From NCBI RefSeq assembly GCF_946187725.1, contig NZ_CAMHSK010000008.1, forward strand, positions 1 through 64,000: DNA of 64,000 nucleotides, read 5' to 3'. Within the stretch, counting starts at the first letter, position 1. Each line of letters begins with the position of its first letter. The notes beneath the pieces were generated by a model. It was not told where the DNA came from, made no database searches, and saw nothing but the letters and a program-made list of their open reading frames with translations. The translations under genes were made by a program, and so were the position numbers. This DNA comes from an uncultured Treponema sp. Lineage in GTDB: Bacteria > Spirochaetota > Spirochaetia > Treponematales > Treponemataceae. This document shows, piece after piece, positions 8,702 through 17,905 of this stretch.

Positions 8702-11700
8702 ATGAAGTTTTCACAATTATCACATTTATATAGAAGCATTTTGATTTTTCTCGCCGCTTTTTTGTGTTTTGCCTGTACGGATGTGTTAAGCGACCAAAAA
8801 AATCAGCAGGAATCTGATTCTGCCCTCTGTGAAGTCAATTTTGCAATGAAGGATGCGGGAAGTTCTGTCGCGAGAACTGCTCTGCCGCAAAAACTTGACC
8901 TCGAAAAGCTGTATTACACTCTTGATGTTGAACCTGCTTTTGAGGGAGTTGATAGCAAGCATTATCCTGAAAGCGGTGAGTGGAACTATGCTTCCATTCG
9001 GACGGCAAGGTTTCTTCTTACTGCCGGAACATGGAAATTCACGCTGAACGCTTACAATGATGCAAAAATGTCTGTTCTGCTTCTTTCAAGCGGTTCCACA
9101 AGTGCAGAAATTAAATCTGGTGCAAACACAATCACCTTTAAGATGCATGAACCTGAATCTGGATACGGTGAATTCAATATGGAGTTGAAGGTCGCTTCTA
9201 ATGTTACGGCGGCTTCTGCAACTCTCTGTCATATCGATGGTGAAGATGTTACCGCAGAAGAATTAGGCTCTGTCTGGAATGCAGAAACTGACGGCTCGAT
9301 TACACAAAGCTGGACTGCTGAAGAGCTTATTCATGAACAGGAAGAAAGCGAAACTTTGTATTATGCAGCTTATTCAATCAAAAACATTAAGAAAGGCTGC
9401 TATATGCTCCGCTGGGCTCTTACATACGGAAGCGGCGAAAATGCTGAAACTAGGACATTCCGTTCACTTGCCGTCATCGCTCCTGGAAATACGAGCAATG
9501 AAAGCTATGATGTTAGCGATAGTGAATCAAATACCAATGTAAGGTCATTTTATACAGTTACATATAATCTTGCTGCTGAGGGCGATGAAGTAAGTCCTGA
9601 AAAAGTAGTTGATGAATCACTTTATGAAGCCGGAGATTCTGTAATCATAAAAACATTTGAGCTTACGCGTACAGGCTATGTTTTCAGTGGCTGGATTAAA
9701 GAATCTACTATTATTACAGCATCTTCTGACGGAAGTCCTTTTACATTCAAAATGCCGAACCACAATGTAGTTCTTACGGCACAATGGGTACAGACTGATT
9801 TTACTCTTACTTTTAATGGCAACGGTGGCAAAACTGCTGCAGGTGTTGAAGAAGTAGAGCAGTCTTTTGCAAAAGATGTTCCTCAGACTCTTCATAGTAA
9901 TCATTTCGTAAAAGATGGCTATGGCTTTGTAAAATGGAATACAAAACCTGACGGTACAGGTATTTCTTATCCTGACGGTCATTTCCTTTCAATTTCAAAA
10001 GACACTGTTTTGTATGCTGTCTGGGGCAAAAATCATACCGTTACCTTCAATGGAAACGGTGGCAAAATACCTGAAACTAATGAAAGCGAATATTCTCAGG
10101 AATTCATTTCAACTGTGTCAGCTAAACTTTATGAAAACCGATTTGAATACACAGGAATGAGTTTTGCGGGCTGGAATACTGATAAAGATTCAGAAGTGAC
10201 TTTGCCTGAGTATTCTGCAGAAAAATCACTCGTTTTTGCAGATTCAGATTCTGATTTGACTCTTTATGCTATATGGAAAGTAAATAATGTCACGGTAACA
10301 TTTAATGGAAACGGTGGCAGCTTTATGCAGGATTCCGAAGAAATTACTGAAACGATACAGAATTTTGCAGCAAATACTACTAAAAAACTGGACATAAATC
10401 CATTCTCTAAGGAAGGATATGTCTTTGTTGAATGGAATTCAGAGCCTGATGGATCTGGAACTGAGTATTATACAGACGGGCAAGACTCTCAGTTTACAAA
10501 AAATACTGTGCTGTATGCTGTCTGGAAAAAAGTCTATACGGTGACATTCAATGCAAACTACGAAGGAAGTTCACAAGAAGATGTAGTGCAGAAGTTTATT
10601 GAAGGTGAGACTGCTCCTCTCAATTCTTTTGCAGAATGTAACTTCAAGCGTTCAAATTACAATTTTATCGGCTGGGCAGAATCTCCTGAAAGCGATAAAG
10701 TTGTTTACGAAGATAAGAAGGAACTTTCTCTTACTGAAGATATAGTTTTGTATGCTGTCTGGGAAAATCAGATTGTACCTTACACAGTAAATCACTGGCA
10801 GCAGAAATTGGATGCAATTGACGGTGAGTATGATAACAATAATTATGTTAAGGTTTATACTGATGACTTAACGGGTAAGGCTGGAAGTTTTACAGCGGCA
10901 ACTTCAAAAGGTTATCCTGGTTTCACTGCCTTTACGGTTACAAACGGCGTACGCGATGAAAAAATTGAACAAACAACGATTTTTAATGATGGTACGACGG
11001 TTGTGAACATTTATTATGACCGAAATGTTCATACCGTAAGCTATGATAGGGCTGTTGAAGAAAGTGAAATGAGCGAGGGCGAAACAATAACGATTCCTGA
11101 GACAATCAGTGTCCGCTATGGAGCTAGAGTAAACATCTGTTTTGATGCTGAGAGAACAGGATATACTTTTGACAGCTGGGTTGTTGCTGATGATGACAAT
11201 GAAACTGTATATCAAAGCAGCGGAACACAGGCTTTCACAATGGGCGACGAAGATGTAATTCTCAAAGCAAAATGGAATCCAAGAAGGGATACCGTATATA
11301 ATGTCTGCCACTATAAGCAGGAACTGGATTCTAATAACTATATGCGGCCTAAAATCGTTCCTTTGCGTGGTACCACGGCAGATATTATCATAGTTGAATT
11401 AGAGAATTATGAAGGCTTCACTGCAAAAAATGATACTAAGGAATACAGAATTTTGTCAGATGGAAGTCAGGTAATAAACATTTACTATGATAGAAACACG
11501 CATACAGTCACTTATGACGCAAATGTTGCAGGCTCTACAATAGCAGTTCCTGTTGACAACACTCTCTATCGTTTTGAAAAAGAAGTTGAGGTTAACTTTG
11601 ACGGAATGAGTGATGTTGGGGTAAGAAGCGGCTATACATTCCTGGGCTGGGCATTAAGCAAAACTGCGACAGTGCCTGATTATTCTGATACTGAATCTGG

Positions 11701-12073
11701 AGAGAAAACCTTTATCATGGCTGACAGTGATGTAACTTTGTATGCCGTATGGAAAGCAAATGAACTTTCTGGTGAAAGCATTACTGTTGAGCCTCCAGAG
11801 TACAGTGATAAAGATTTGGAGCTTTCTGTAACAGCAAATACAGGCTCTTCCGTTACATTTACAGTTGCAGCTGGCTATCAAAGCTACGCCTGGTTTGTTG
11901 ACGGTCAGCCTGTAGCATTTACCGGTGGAACTCCTGTTGAAGGAGCAGATACGCGCTCTTATACATGGGATTGCTCAAGTCTTGTTGCGGACAATTACAA
12001 TGTCATGCTCATGGTTACTGATGATGCTGGTCACATATATACAGCTACCACTTATGTACAATTGGCGAAATAG
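8702..12073 (+). CDS. Large InlB-repeat surface lipoprotein
   Basis: 1123 residues. A signal peptide ends in a lipobox around FLCFAC, so the product is probably a lipoprotein. Residues about 25-290 form a module also found in the next gene's product (see findings). Then come at least seven B-repeat-like units marked by GYxFxGW/W turns (YVFSGWIKE, YGFVKWNT, MSFAGWNT, YVFVEWNS, YNFIGWAE, YTFDSWVV, YTFLGWAL). Two related blocks end in VINIYYDRN or VVNIYYDRN. The ending resembles that of the preceding lipoprotein. ATG 8702 is chosen because GAGG lies at 8693-8696; a GTG at 8696 is within that site. A surface adhesin or polymer-binding role is inferred. Confidence 0.85.
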   Translation: MKFSQLSHLYRSILIFLAAFLCFACTDVLSDQKNQQESDSALCEVNFAMKDAGSSVARTALPQKLDLEKLYYTLDVEPAFEGVDSKHYPESGEWNYASIRTARFLLTAGTWKFTLNAYNDAKMSVLLLSSGSTSAEIKSGANTITFKMHEPESGYGEFNMELKVASNVTAASATLCHIDGEDVTAEELGSVWNAETDGSITQSWTAEELIHEQEESETLYYAAYSIKNIKKGCYMLRWALTYGSGENAETRTFRSLAVIAPGNTSNESYDVSDSESNTNVRSFYTVTYNLAAEGDEVSPEKVVDESLYEAGDSVIIKTFELTRTGYVFSGWIKESTIITASSDGSPFTFKMPNHNVVLTAQWVQTDFTLTFNGNGGKTAAGVEEVEQSFAKDVPQTLHSNHFVKDGYGFVKWNTKPDGTGISYPDGHFLSISKDTVLYAVWGKNHTVTFNGNGGKIPETNESEYSQEFISTVSAKLYENRFEYTGMSFAGWNTDKDSEVTLPEYSAEKSLVFADSDSDLTLYAIWKVNNVTVTFNGNGGSFMQDSEEITETIQNFAANTTKKLDINPFSKEGYVFVEWNSEPDGSGTEYYTDGQDSQFTKNTVLYAVWKKVYTVTFNANYEGSSQEDVVQKFIEGETAPLNSFAECNFKRSNYNFIGWAESPESDKVVYEDKKELSLTEDIVLYAVWENQIVPYTVNHWQQKLDAIDGEYDNNNYVKVYTDDLTGKAGSFTAATSKGYPGFTAFTVTNGVRDEKIEQTTIFNDGTTVVNIYYDRNVHTVSYDRAVEESEMSEGETITIPETISVRYGARVNICFDAERTGYTFDSWVVADDDNETVYQSSGTQAFTMGDEDVILKAKWNPRRDTVYNVCHYKQELDSNNYMRPKIVPLRGTTADIIIVELENYEGFTAKNDTKEYRILSDGSQVINIYYDRNTHTVTYDANVAGSTIAVPVDNTLYRFEKEVEVNFDGMSDVGVRSGYTFLGWALSKTATVPDYSDTESGEKTFIMADSDVTLYAVWKANELSGESITVEPPEYSDKDLELSVTANTGSSVTFTVAAGYQSYAWFVDGQPVAFTGGTPVEGADTRSYTWDCSSLVADNYNVMLMVTDDAGHIYTATTYVQLAK

Positions 12074-12085
12074 GAGGGAGATATA

Positions 12086-15000
12086 ATGACGATGAAAACA
12101 ATTAAATCATACTGCCGTCTTGCACTTCTTTGTATGATGGCGCCACTTTTCTTCTCCTGTGACAACATGGAAATCTTTGAAGGTGCTGATTCTGGCAATA
12201 AAAATCCTGTGCGAGGAACTGTCACTTTTTCACTTGAAAAAGACGAGCGCACTGTCCTTCCAACATCAGTTGACACATCGAGCCTTTCATTTGTCTTAAG
12301 GGCTGTCGCACCAGAGGGCGAGGGCATTACTGCTCCAGAAGATTTGACTTCTGGAATAAAATATCCTTCAATTAACGAGCTTAAAGCGGCAAATTTTAAC
12401 CTTGATGCTGGTGAGTGGATTTTTAACCTTTATGCTTACAAAAATCCTACACTTTATCAGGCAAAAAATGAGGATAATGAAAGCGAACATTATGGAGAAT
12501 ACACATATTCTGGTGAGTACAATGAGACAGACCTTGTGCTTACAGGTGAAAAGGATGTAACCATATCTGATGGTGCAAATTCTGTTGTTTTTCAAATGGT
12601 TGCTGCCGAAAGCGGAACAGGAAGCGTAAGCGTCACTCTTAACTGCGATCTTGGTGAGGAGACTGTAAGTACAATCACTGATGTAAAAGCTGTTTTGTCT
12701 AATACAAACGGAACTGCTCTTGCTGAAGGAATTGTCACACAAAAAGACCCGGAACTTACCCCTGCTGCAAGTAAGGGAAAGTATACTGTTAGCTATGAAA
12801 ACGACTCTGTACCGAAAGGTTCATATCTTCTGACATTTACATTCACTCTTGAATATGGAGATGCAGAGGAAATCAAAAGCTACTACAGCACAGGTGTCAC
12901 GGTAGAGCCAGGCACATTGAGCAAATCAACAGAAGAAGTCAAAGAACTCAAAGAACTCAAGCAGAGATATACGATTGTTTATAAGAATGTAAAAGATGAC
13001 GGAACTGTAGAAGATTTTACTTATTGGAAAGATGGATATACTCCGCCTTTGTCTTATAATCCTGCTTCAAAAGCACTTGTGACTTTACCTGGAAAAGATG
13101 ATATTCAAATGGCTGATAAAAGTTTTGCAGGTTGGTGGAAATCTTATGACAGTACAAACAAAATATATACAGGAAAAATTTCTTCATTCAGACCAACAGA
13201 TGATACTGGAAGTTCAACGGCATATACGAAAGGAATACAGGTTTACTATGCAAAGTGGGGCGACCTTGCTGTGTATGTGTCTGAAATAAAGGGAAATGAT
13301 AGTTACTATTTGGATAATTCAGATATTTATGTTTCTTCAGAGACTCTTCCGCTTAAGACTCTTGGAACAGCTTTGACTTATATAAAGAGTAAGGCAACTG
13401 CAGGAAATAAATGGGAAATCTATATTGACGGTGCTGTCAGTGGTACGGTTATTTTTTCTGACTCTTTGGGAAATAATGTTACCGAACTTACAATTAAAAG
13501 CTACAACAAAGATAAAAACAACGATATTACTGATTCTTTGCTTGGAAGTTCTGGCAAGTCGGCACTTTCTGTTCCTGATGTGGAAATTCCTGTTATGGTA
13601 CAAGATTTAACTCTTAAAGGCGGTTCTGGAGTTGAGGGTGCTGGCTTAAATGTTGGAACCAAAGCATGGGTCTATCTTGATAATGTAACGCTTACTGAAA
13701 ACAAAACAAACGCAGATGGAGATACAATCGTTAAGAGTGGCGGTGCTATCTTGAATGCGGGAACATTGACCTTAAACAACTGTGTGCTTACCAAAAACAC
13801 AACTTTGGGAAATGGTGGTGCTGTATTCAATCAGGGCACACTTTATATCTGTGAAAAAACTGTAATTGGCGGTGAAGATAACGGTAATACTGCGGTAATA
13901 TCTGGTGGCGGTATATACAATGATTCAACTGGTAGGCTTTATATCGGATATAATGTTACTTCTATAGATGATGAGAATCCGATTTCTAATCAAGACGCAT
14001 TTACAGGAAGTATTTCTTATAACTCAAGTACAACAGTCGGTGGTGGTATTTACAATCAAGGCCGCATGTACATGGCTAGTGGTTCTATCAATAATAATGA
14101 AGCTCCTGCGGGTGCTGGTGTCTACAATACTGTTGGCTCGGGAACTGCCCCTGGTATCTGTACTATTACGGCTGGAACAATAAGTGCTAACACAGCCACA
14201 ACTGGGGCCGGTGGCGCTATCTGGAATAACGGAACTTTGACTGTTTCGGGAACATTTGACCAGAATATTGCAGCCGGTTCAGGTGGTGCGATTTACAGCG
14301 GAAATGCCCTTACCATTGGTACTGCAACATTTACGAACAATGAGGCAACAGCAGGCTCTGGTGGTGCTGTTTATGCAGACGGTGCAGTCTCGATTGTTCA
14401 GGGAACATTTACGAACAATAAGGCACTGGCAACAAACTGCTCTGGTGGTGCAATTTACGGCGGCAGCACGGTTACTGTTAGTGAAAGCATAATTGCAGAG
14501 TCAAATACAGCAAGCGCTTCTGGCGGTGCAGTATATGCTGTTGGAGCTGTAACAATTAAAACTGGTTCATTTACTTCAAATACTGCAACAGGTGGCTCTG
14601 GTGGTGCGGTTTACAGTGAAATTTCATTTGAGTCAAGTGCACTCATTACCATGAGCGGAAATAAAGCCGAAAATGGTTCTGGTGGTGCGATATACAGTGC
14701 TGGAGCAGTTACTGTTCCAAACGAAAGCATGATTAGTAATAATACAGCATTGACTGCAGGTGGTGGTATTTATGCAGGTGGTGTTGTAACGATTGCTGGC
14801 AGTACATTCAGCGGAAACAGCCTGACTGCTACTGCTGACGGAAAGGGCGGTGCAATCTATATTGGAAATTCTTCCGATGAGTCTAACATTACAGGCGTTA
14901 CGATGACAGAAAACTCAGCGGCTAACGGCTTGGGTGGTGCTGTCTACACAGAAGGAAAGCTTAACCTTGCTTCTTGTAATGTTGGTGAATCTGAACATGG

Positions 15001-16126
15001 AAATACTGCTTTGAATGGTGGCGCTGTATATAATGCCGGAACTCTTACCCTTACAGGCACAAGTTCTGCTCCATGCTCTGTAAGCTACAATTCTGTAAGT
15101 GGCGATGGTGCAGGTATTTACAATGCCTCGCTTGCAACTTTGACACTCAAAGGAAACAGCGTGCTTGAACACAACAATGCCACAAGCGGAAACGGTGGCG
15201 CTGTTTACAATGAAGGAACATTTGTGATGTGCATTGACGGCGGCCAAACCCCTGTAATTTCAAACAATACCGCCGCAAACGGTGGCGGTGTATACACAGG
15301 CGGTGCAAGTGCAACATTCACAATGAGTGCCGGTGTAATAAAGAGCAATTCAGCTAATACAAACGGTGGTGGTGTATACAACACTGGAAGTATGTTTATG
15401 TATGGAACTGCGGTCGTTGGTGACAGTAATGCTAATGATTATGCTACTTCCACATCTGATTACTACTCAAATATAGCTAAAGATGGTGGTGGTATTTATA
15501 ATTCTGGTAAATTGTATCTTGGATACAGTTCTGAAATACAAGCAGAAATATTACTTACTGGGGTTTATTATAATCTTTCTGCAAATACAAAGAGTGGTGC
15601 TGGAATATATAACTCTTCGAGCGGTGTTGTTACAATGAATTCTGGAAATCTGGCCTTTAATAGGGCTACTGCAGATGGTGGCGGAGTATATAATGCTGGT
15701 ACATTTGTTATGTCTGGAGGAAGTATTTATAGAAACTGGGCGAAAGCTGGAGGTGGTGTAAATATTGCTGAGGGAGCTACAATGACAATATCTGATAAAG
15801 CTCTTATAGGTGATGCTTCACTTGTTAATACTGTTTCATATTCTAACTATAGTAAAACTTATGGTGGTGGTATTTATAATTCAGGTACTTTAATAATTTC
15901 AACTAGTGCTGTGCAAGATGATTATGCTGGCATTTACTGTAATAAATCTAGAATTGGTGGTGGAGGAATTTATAGTATGGGCTCGCTAATCATTAGAAGC
16001 GGATATGTAGTTGGAAATATGAGAGATAAAGACGAAACGGAAGATGAAGGCGATGAAGGAGATAAGGCTGGTGTACAAGGAGTTGTTTCAGTAGACAGTG
16101 TTTTAACAAATGTCCAATCCGACTAG
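12086..16126 (+). CDS. Giant beta-helix lipoprotein with GG(A/G)(I/V)Y repeats
   Basis: 1346 residues. The lipobox LFFSC predicts lipidation. Residues about 25-290 match the N-terminal module of the preceding protein. Residues about 300-400 contain a B-repeat-like unit (KSFAGWWKSYD). From about 420 onwards there are some 25 imperfect repeats centred on SGGAIY, GGGIYN or GGAVYN followed by GTLTL- or GxFTxNxA-type strands, the signature of a right-handed parallel beta-helix as in chlamydial Pmp and related adhesins. No autotransporter barrel is present, so surface display would rely on the lipid anchor. The C-terminus is acidic and low-complexity (DKDETEDEGDEGD). Ribosome site GGAGGGAG at 12073-12080 fits ATG 12086. 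Likely adhesion; ligand unknown. Confidence 0.85.
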   Translation: MTMKTIKSYCRLALLCMMAPLFFSCDNMEIFEGADSGNKNPVRGTVTFSLEKDERTVLPTSVDTSSLSFVLRAVAPEGEGITAPEDLTSGIKYPSINELKAANFNLDAGEWIFNLYAYKNPTLYQAKNEDNESEHYGEYTYSGEYNETDLVLTGEKDVTISDGANSVVFQMVAAESGTGSVSVTLNCDLGEETVSTITDVKAVLSNTNGTALAEGIVTQKDPELTPAASKGKYTVSYENDSVPKGSYLLTFTFTLEYGDAEEIKSYYSTGVTVEPGTLSKSTEEVKELKELKQRYTIVYKNVKDDGTVEDFTYWKDGYTPPLSYNPASKALVTLPGKDDIQMADKSFAGWWKSYDSTNKIYTGKISSFRPTDDTGSSTAYTKGIQVYYAKWGDLAVYVSEIKGNDSYYLDNSDIYVSSETLPLKTLGTALTYIKSKATAGNKWEIYIDGAVSGTVIFSDSLGNNVTELTIKSYNKDKNNDITDSLLGSSGKSALSVPDVEIPVMVQDLTLKGGSGVEGAGLNVGTKAWVYLDNVTLTENKTNADGDTIVKSGGAILNAGTLTLNNCVLTKNTTLGNGGAVFNQGTLYICEKTVIGGEDNGNTAVISGGGIYNDSTGRLYIGYNVTSIDDENPISNQDAFTGSISYNSSTTVGGGIYNQGRMYMASGSINNNEAPAGAGVYNTVGSGTAPGICTITAGTISANTATTGAGGAIWNNGTLTVSGTFDQNIAAGSGGAIYSGNALTIGTATFTNNEATAGSGGAVYADGAVSIVQGTFTNNKALATNCSGGAIYGGSTVTVSESIIAESNTASASGGAVYAVGAVTIKTGSFTSNTATGGSGGAVYSEISFESSALITMSGNKAENGSGGAIYSAGAVTVPNESMISNNTALTAGGGIYAGGVVTIAGSTFSGNSLTATADGKGGAIYIGNSSDESNITGVTMTENSAANGLGGAVYTEGKLNLASCNVGESEHGNTALNGGAVYNAGTLTLTGTSSAPCSVSYNSVSGDGAGIYNASLATLTLKGNSVLEHNNATSGNGGAVYNEGTFVMCIDGGQTPVISNNTAANGGGVYTGGASATFTMSAGVIKSNSANTNGGGVYNTGSMFMYGTAVVGDSNANDYATSTSDYYSNIAKDGGGIYNSGKLYLGYSSEIQAEILLTGVYYNLSANTKSGAGIYNSSSGVVTMNSGNLAFNRATADGGGVYNAGTFVMSGGSIYRNWAKAGGGVNIAEGATMTISDKALIGDASLVNTVSYSNYSKTYGGGIYNSGTLIISTSAVQDDYAGIYCNKSRIGGGGIYSMGSLIIRSGYVVGNMRDKDETEDEGDEGDKAGVQGVVSVDSVLTNVQSD

Positions 16127-16206
16127 CCCAGCCCAGAGTCTGCGTTAGCAGGCTCGAATCCGTGTGGCAGTTTCACGAATCCGTGACTCATTAGCCCAAA
16201 TTCCCC

Positions 16207-16262
16207 GGACAGGCAATTCCGTGTGACAATACCTCACATCGAACTGCCTGTCCGTTTTTTTT
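16207..16262 (+). terminator. Intrinsic terminator of the surface-lipoprotein operon
   Basis: A 9-bp stem GGACAGGCA (16207-16215) / TGCCTGTCC (16245-16253), with an inner stem TGTGA/TCACA, followed by G and eight T residues (16255-16262). Confidence 0.85.
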
Positions 16263-16400
16263 GCCTTGACGATGCGGTAGGGATAGTAGCCGCGTCAGTT
16301 GCGTAGTGAGCCCTTTTGCGAGGCAAAATGAGCGAACGGAGCAATGGAGCGATAGCGGAACGGCGGATAGCCCGGCTCCGACTGTTTCAAACAAGACGGC
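16263..16400. repeat. GC-rich intergenic element, copy C
   Basis: Follows the terminator. Contains GATGCGGTAGGGATAGTAG, GAGCGAACGGAGC, GGAGCGATAGCGGAACGG and GGATAGCCCGGCTCCG, related to copies A, B, D and E. The 428-bp gap between the lipoprotein and HAD genes holds only this, the terminator, a hairpin and a promoter. Confidence 0.55.
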
Positions 16401-16457
16401 ATATTGCTTTTACAGGGCGGCATGGATGCCGCATTGCCTAAAAGAGCAGGAAAGCCG

Positions 16458-16475
16458 CGAGTCGCTTGCGACTCG
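16458..16475. repeat. Perfect hairpin
   Basis: An 8-bp perfect inverted repeat CGAGTCGC/GCGACTCG with a two-base loop, lying between element C and the promoter of the HAD fusion gene. There is no T-tract, so it is not an obvious terminator. Confidence 0.5.
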
Positions 16476-16516
16476 TGATGACATGAATGTCGGAGACCGC
16501 CCTGATTTTTTCGTCA

Positions 16517-16545
16517 TTGTTCAAAAAACTTTTTTGCACTAAAAT
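16517..16545 (+). promoter_or_regulatory. Promoter of the HAD-methyltransferase gene, probably leaderless
   Basis: TTGTTC (16517-16522), a 17-nt spacer and TAAAAT (16540-16545). The expected start of transcription is 0-3 nt before ATG 16555, and no Shine-Dalgarno is present. Confidence 0.5.
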
Positions 16546-16554
16546 CATCCTGTT

Positions 16555-17874
16555 ATGGGAATCGAAGTATATGTTTTTGACTGTGACGGTACAATCATTG
16601 ATTCGGGTGAAGACATTGCCTCTTGCGTGAATGCTTCGCTTAAACAGTTCGGATTTTGGACTGTCGATGTAAATAAAATAATTACTTTTTTGGGCGACGG
16701 AACTAAAAATCTTCTTCTCCGTTCCCTCAGTTTTTCCACAAAAAATCGCTTTAATCTTGAAACGCCTTATAATCAGAATCAGTTTGCGCTTCTCATGCAG
16801 TTTTACCTGAATCTTTATCATTCAAATCCTGTTGTCAAAACCCATCTTTACGCAGGAATCAGGGAGCTTTTAAAAGTCCTCAAAAACAAAGGCAAAAAAG
16901 TCGTTCTTCTTACGAACAAGCCGGAAAGCATCGCCCGTCAGATTCTTGAAAAACTCGGCGTGCTTGAATATTTTGACCTTCTTGTAGGCCCTGAAACAAA
17001 ATGGGAAGACGGTTCATCTCTAAAAATGAAGCCTGAATGCGACGGTCTTGAATATGCACTTGATTTCTTCAATAAAAACTCTAGCAAAGCCTATACTAAA
17101 GAAAATTTCATCATGATTGGAGACAGTGCGCAGGATATTCTTGCCGGTAAAAACTTCGGATGTAAGACCGTTGCGTGCCGTGGCGGAATCGGTGACAGGC
17201 AGAAGCTTATTGACTCAAAACCCGACCTCTGTTTTTCGGTCGCAAGTGAAATCGAAAAATTCATCGATATTCTTTCGGAAGACAGCTGTGACGATTTTAT
17301 CAAGAATTTTGCGATGAAAAACGAAATTCCAATCATGCAGGATGAGGGCAGTGACTTTATCTGCGAATACATAAAATCGCACGGTGTAAAAAGCATTCTC
17401 GAAATCGGAACGGCAATCGGCTATTCGGCGGTAAGATTTGCAAAACTTGCGGATGACATTAAAGTCACCTCAATCGAAATCGACGAAGAACGCTACAAAG
17501 CGGCATGTGAAAATGTGTCAAAAAATGACCTTTCTGAGAGAATTACGCTCCTTTTCGGCGACGCATTAACTGCTCAAATCGAAGGAAAATTCGACCTTAT
17601 CTTTATTGATGCGGCAAAGGCTCAGTACATCAAATTCTTCGAAAAATACAAGGAAAATCTTTCTGAAAATGGCGTGATTGTGAGCGACAATCTTTCTTTC
17701 CACGGAATGGTCGAAGATTTGAGCCTTACGAACAACTACAGCACAAAAAAACTTGTAAAGAAAATCCGAAAATACATTGATTTTCTAAAGACGAATGAAG
17801 AATTTGACACGGAGTTTTTTGACAAGGGAGACGGAATTTCTGTGTCGAAGCGCAGACGGCAAGACAAAGCTTGA
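16555..17874 (+). CDS. Fusion of a HAD phosphatase (Gph-like) and a TrmR-like O-methyltransferase
   Basis: One uninterrupted 439-residue frame. Residues 1-235 are a HAD phosphatase of the phosphoglycolate phosphatase type: FDCDGTIID (nucleophile Asp9, Asp11), LLTNKP, and MIGDSAQDILAGKNFG. Residues about 250-439 are a class I SAM methyltransferase: ILEIGTAIGYSAVRFA, SIEIDEERY, LIFIDAAKAQYIKFF, IVSDNLSFHG and a C-terminal GDGISVSKR. The second half closely follows the TrmR (YrrM) pattern, an enzyme that methylates 5-hydroxyuridine at tRNA position 34. Each half is full length, so this is a real fusion and not a truncation. A 31-nt gap separates it from the following barrel gene. The phosphatase substrate is not determined by sequence. 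Confidence 0.87.
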   Translation: MGIEVYVFDCDGTIIDSGEDIASCVNASLKQFGFWTVDVNKIITFLGDGTKNLLLRSLSFSTKNRFNLETPYNQNQFALLMQFYLNLYHSNPVVKTHLYAGIRELLKVLKNKGKKVVLLTNKPESIARQILEKLGVLEYFDLLVGPETKWEDGSSLKMKPECDGLEYALDFFNKNSSKAYTKENFIMIGDSAQDILAGKNFGCKTVACRGGIGDRQKLIDSKPDLCFSVASEIEKFIDILSEDSCDDFIKNFAMKNEIPIMQDEGSDFICEYIKSHGVKSILEIGTAIGYSAVRFAKLADDIKVTSIEIDEERYKAACENVSKNDLSERITLLFGDALTAQIEGKFDLIFIDAAKAQYIKFFEKYKENLSENGVIVSDNLSFHGMVEDLSLTNNYSTKKLVKKIRKYIDFLKTNEEFDTEFFDKGDGISVSKRRRQDKA

Positions 17875-17905
17875 AATCTGTGTTATATTTTCGGAGGTTT
17901 TGAAT

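Noticed and set aside
13700-15900. CRISPR-like array in the beta-helix gene
   Set aside because: The repeats are in frame, coding for GGxIY units, imperfect, and not separated by unique spacers of constant size.
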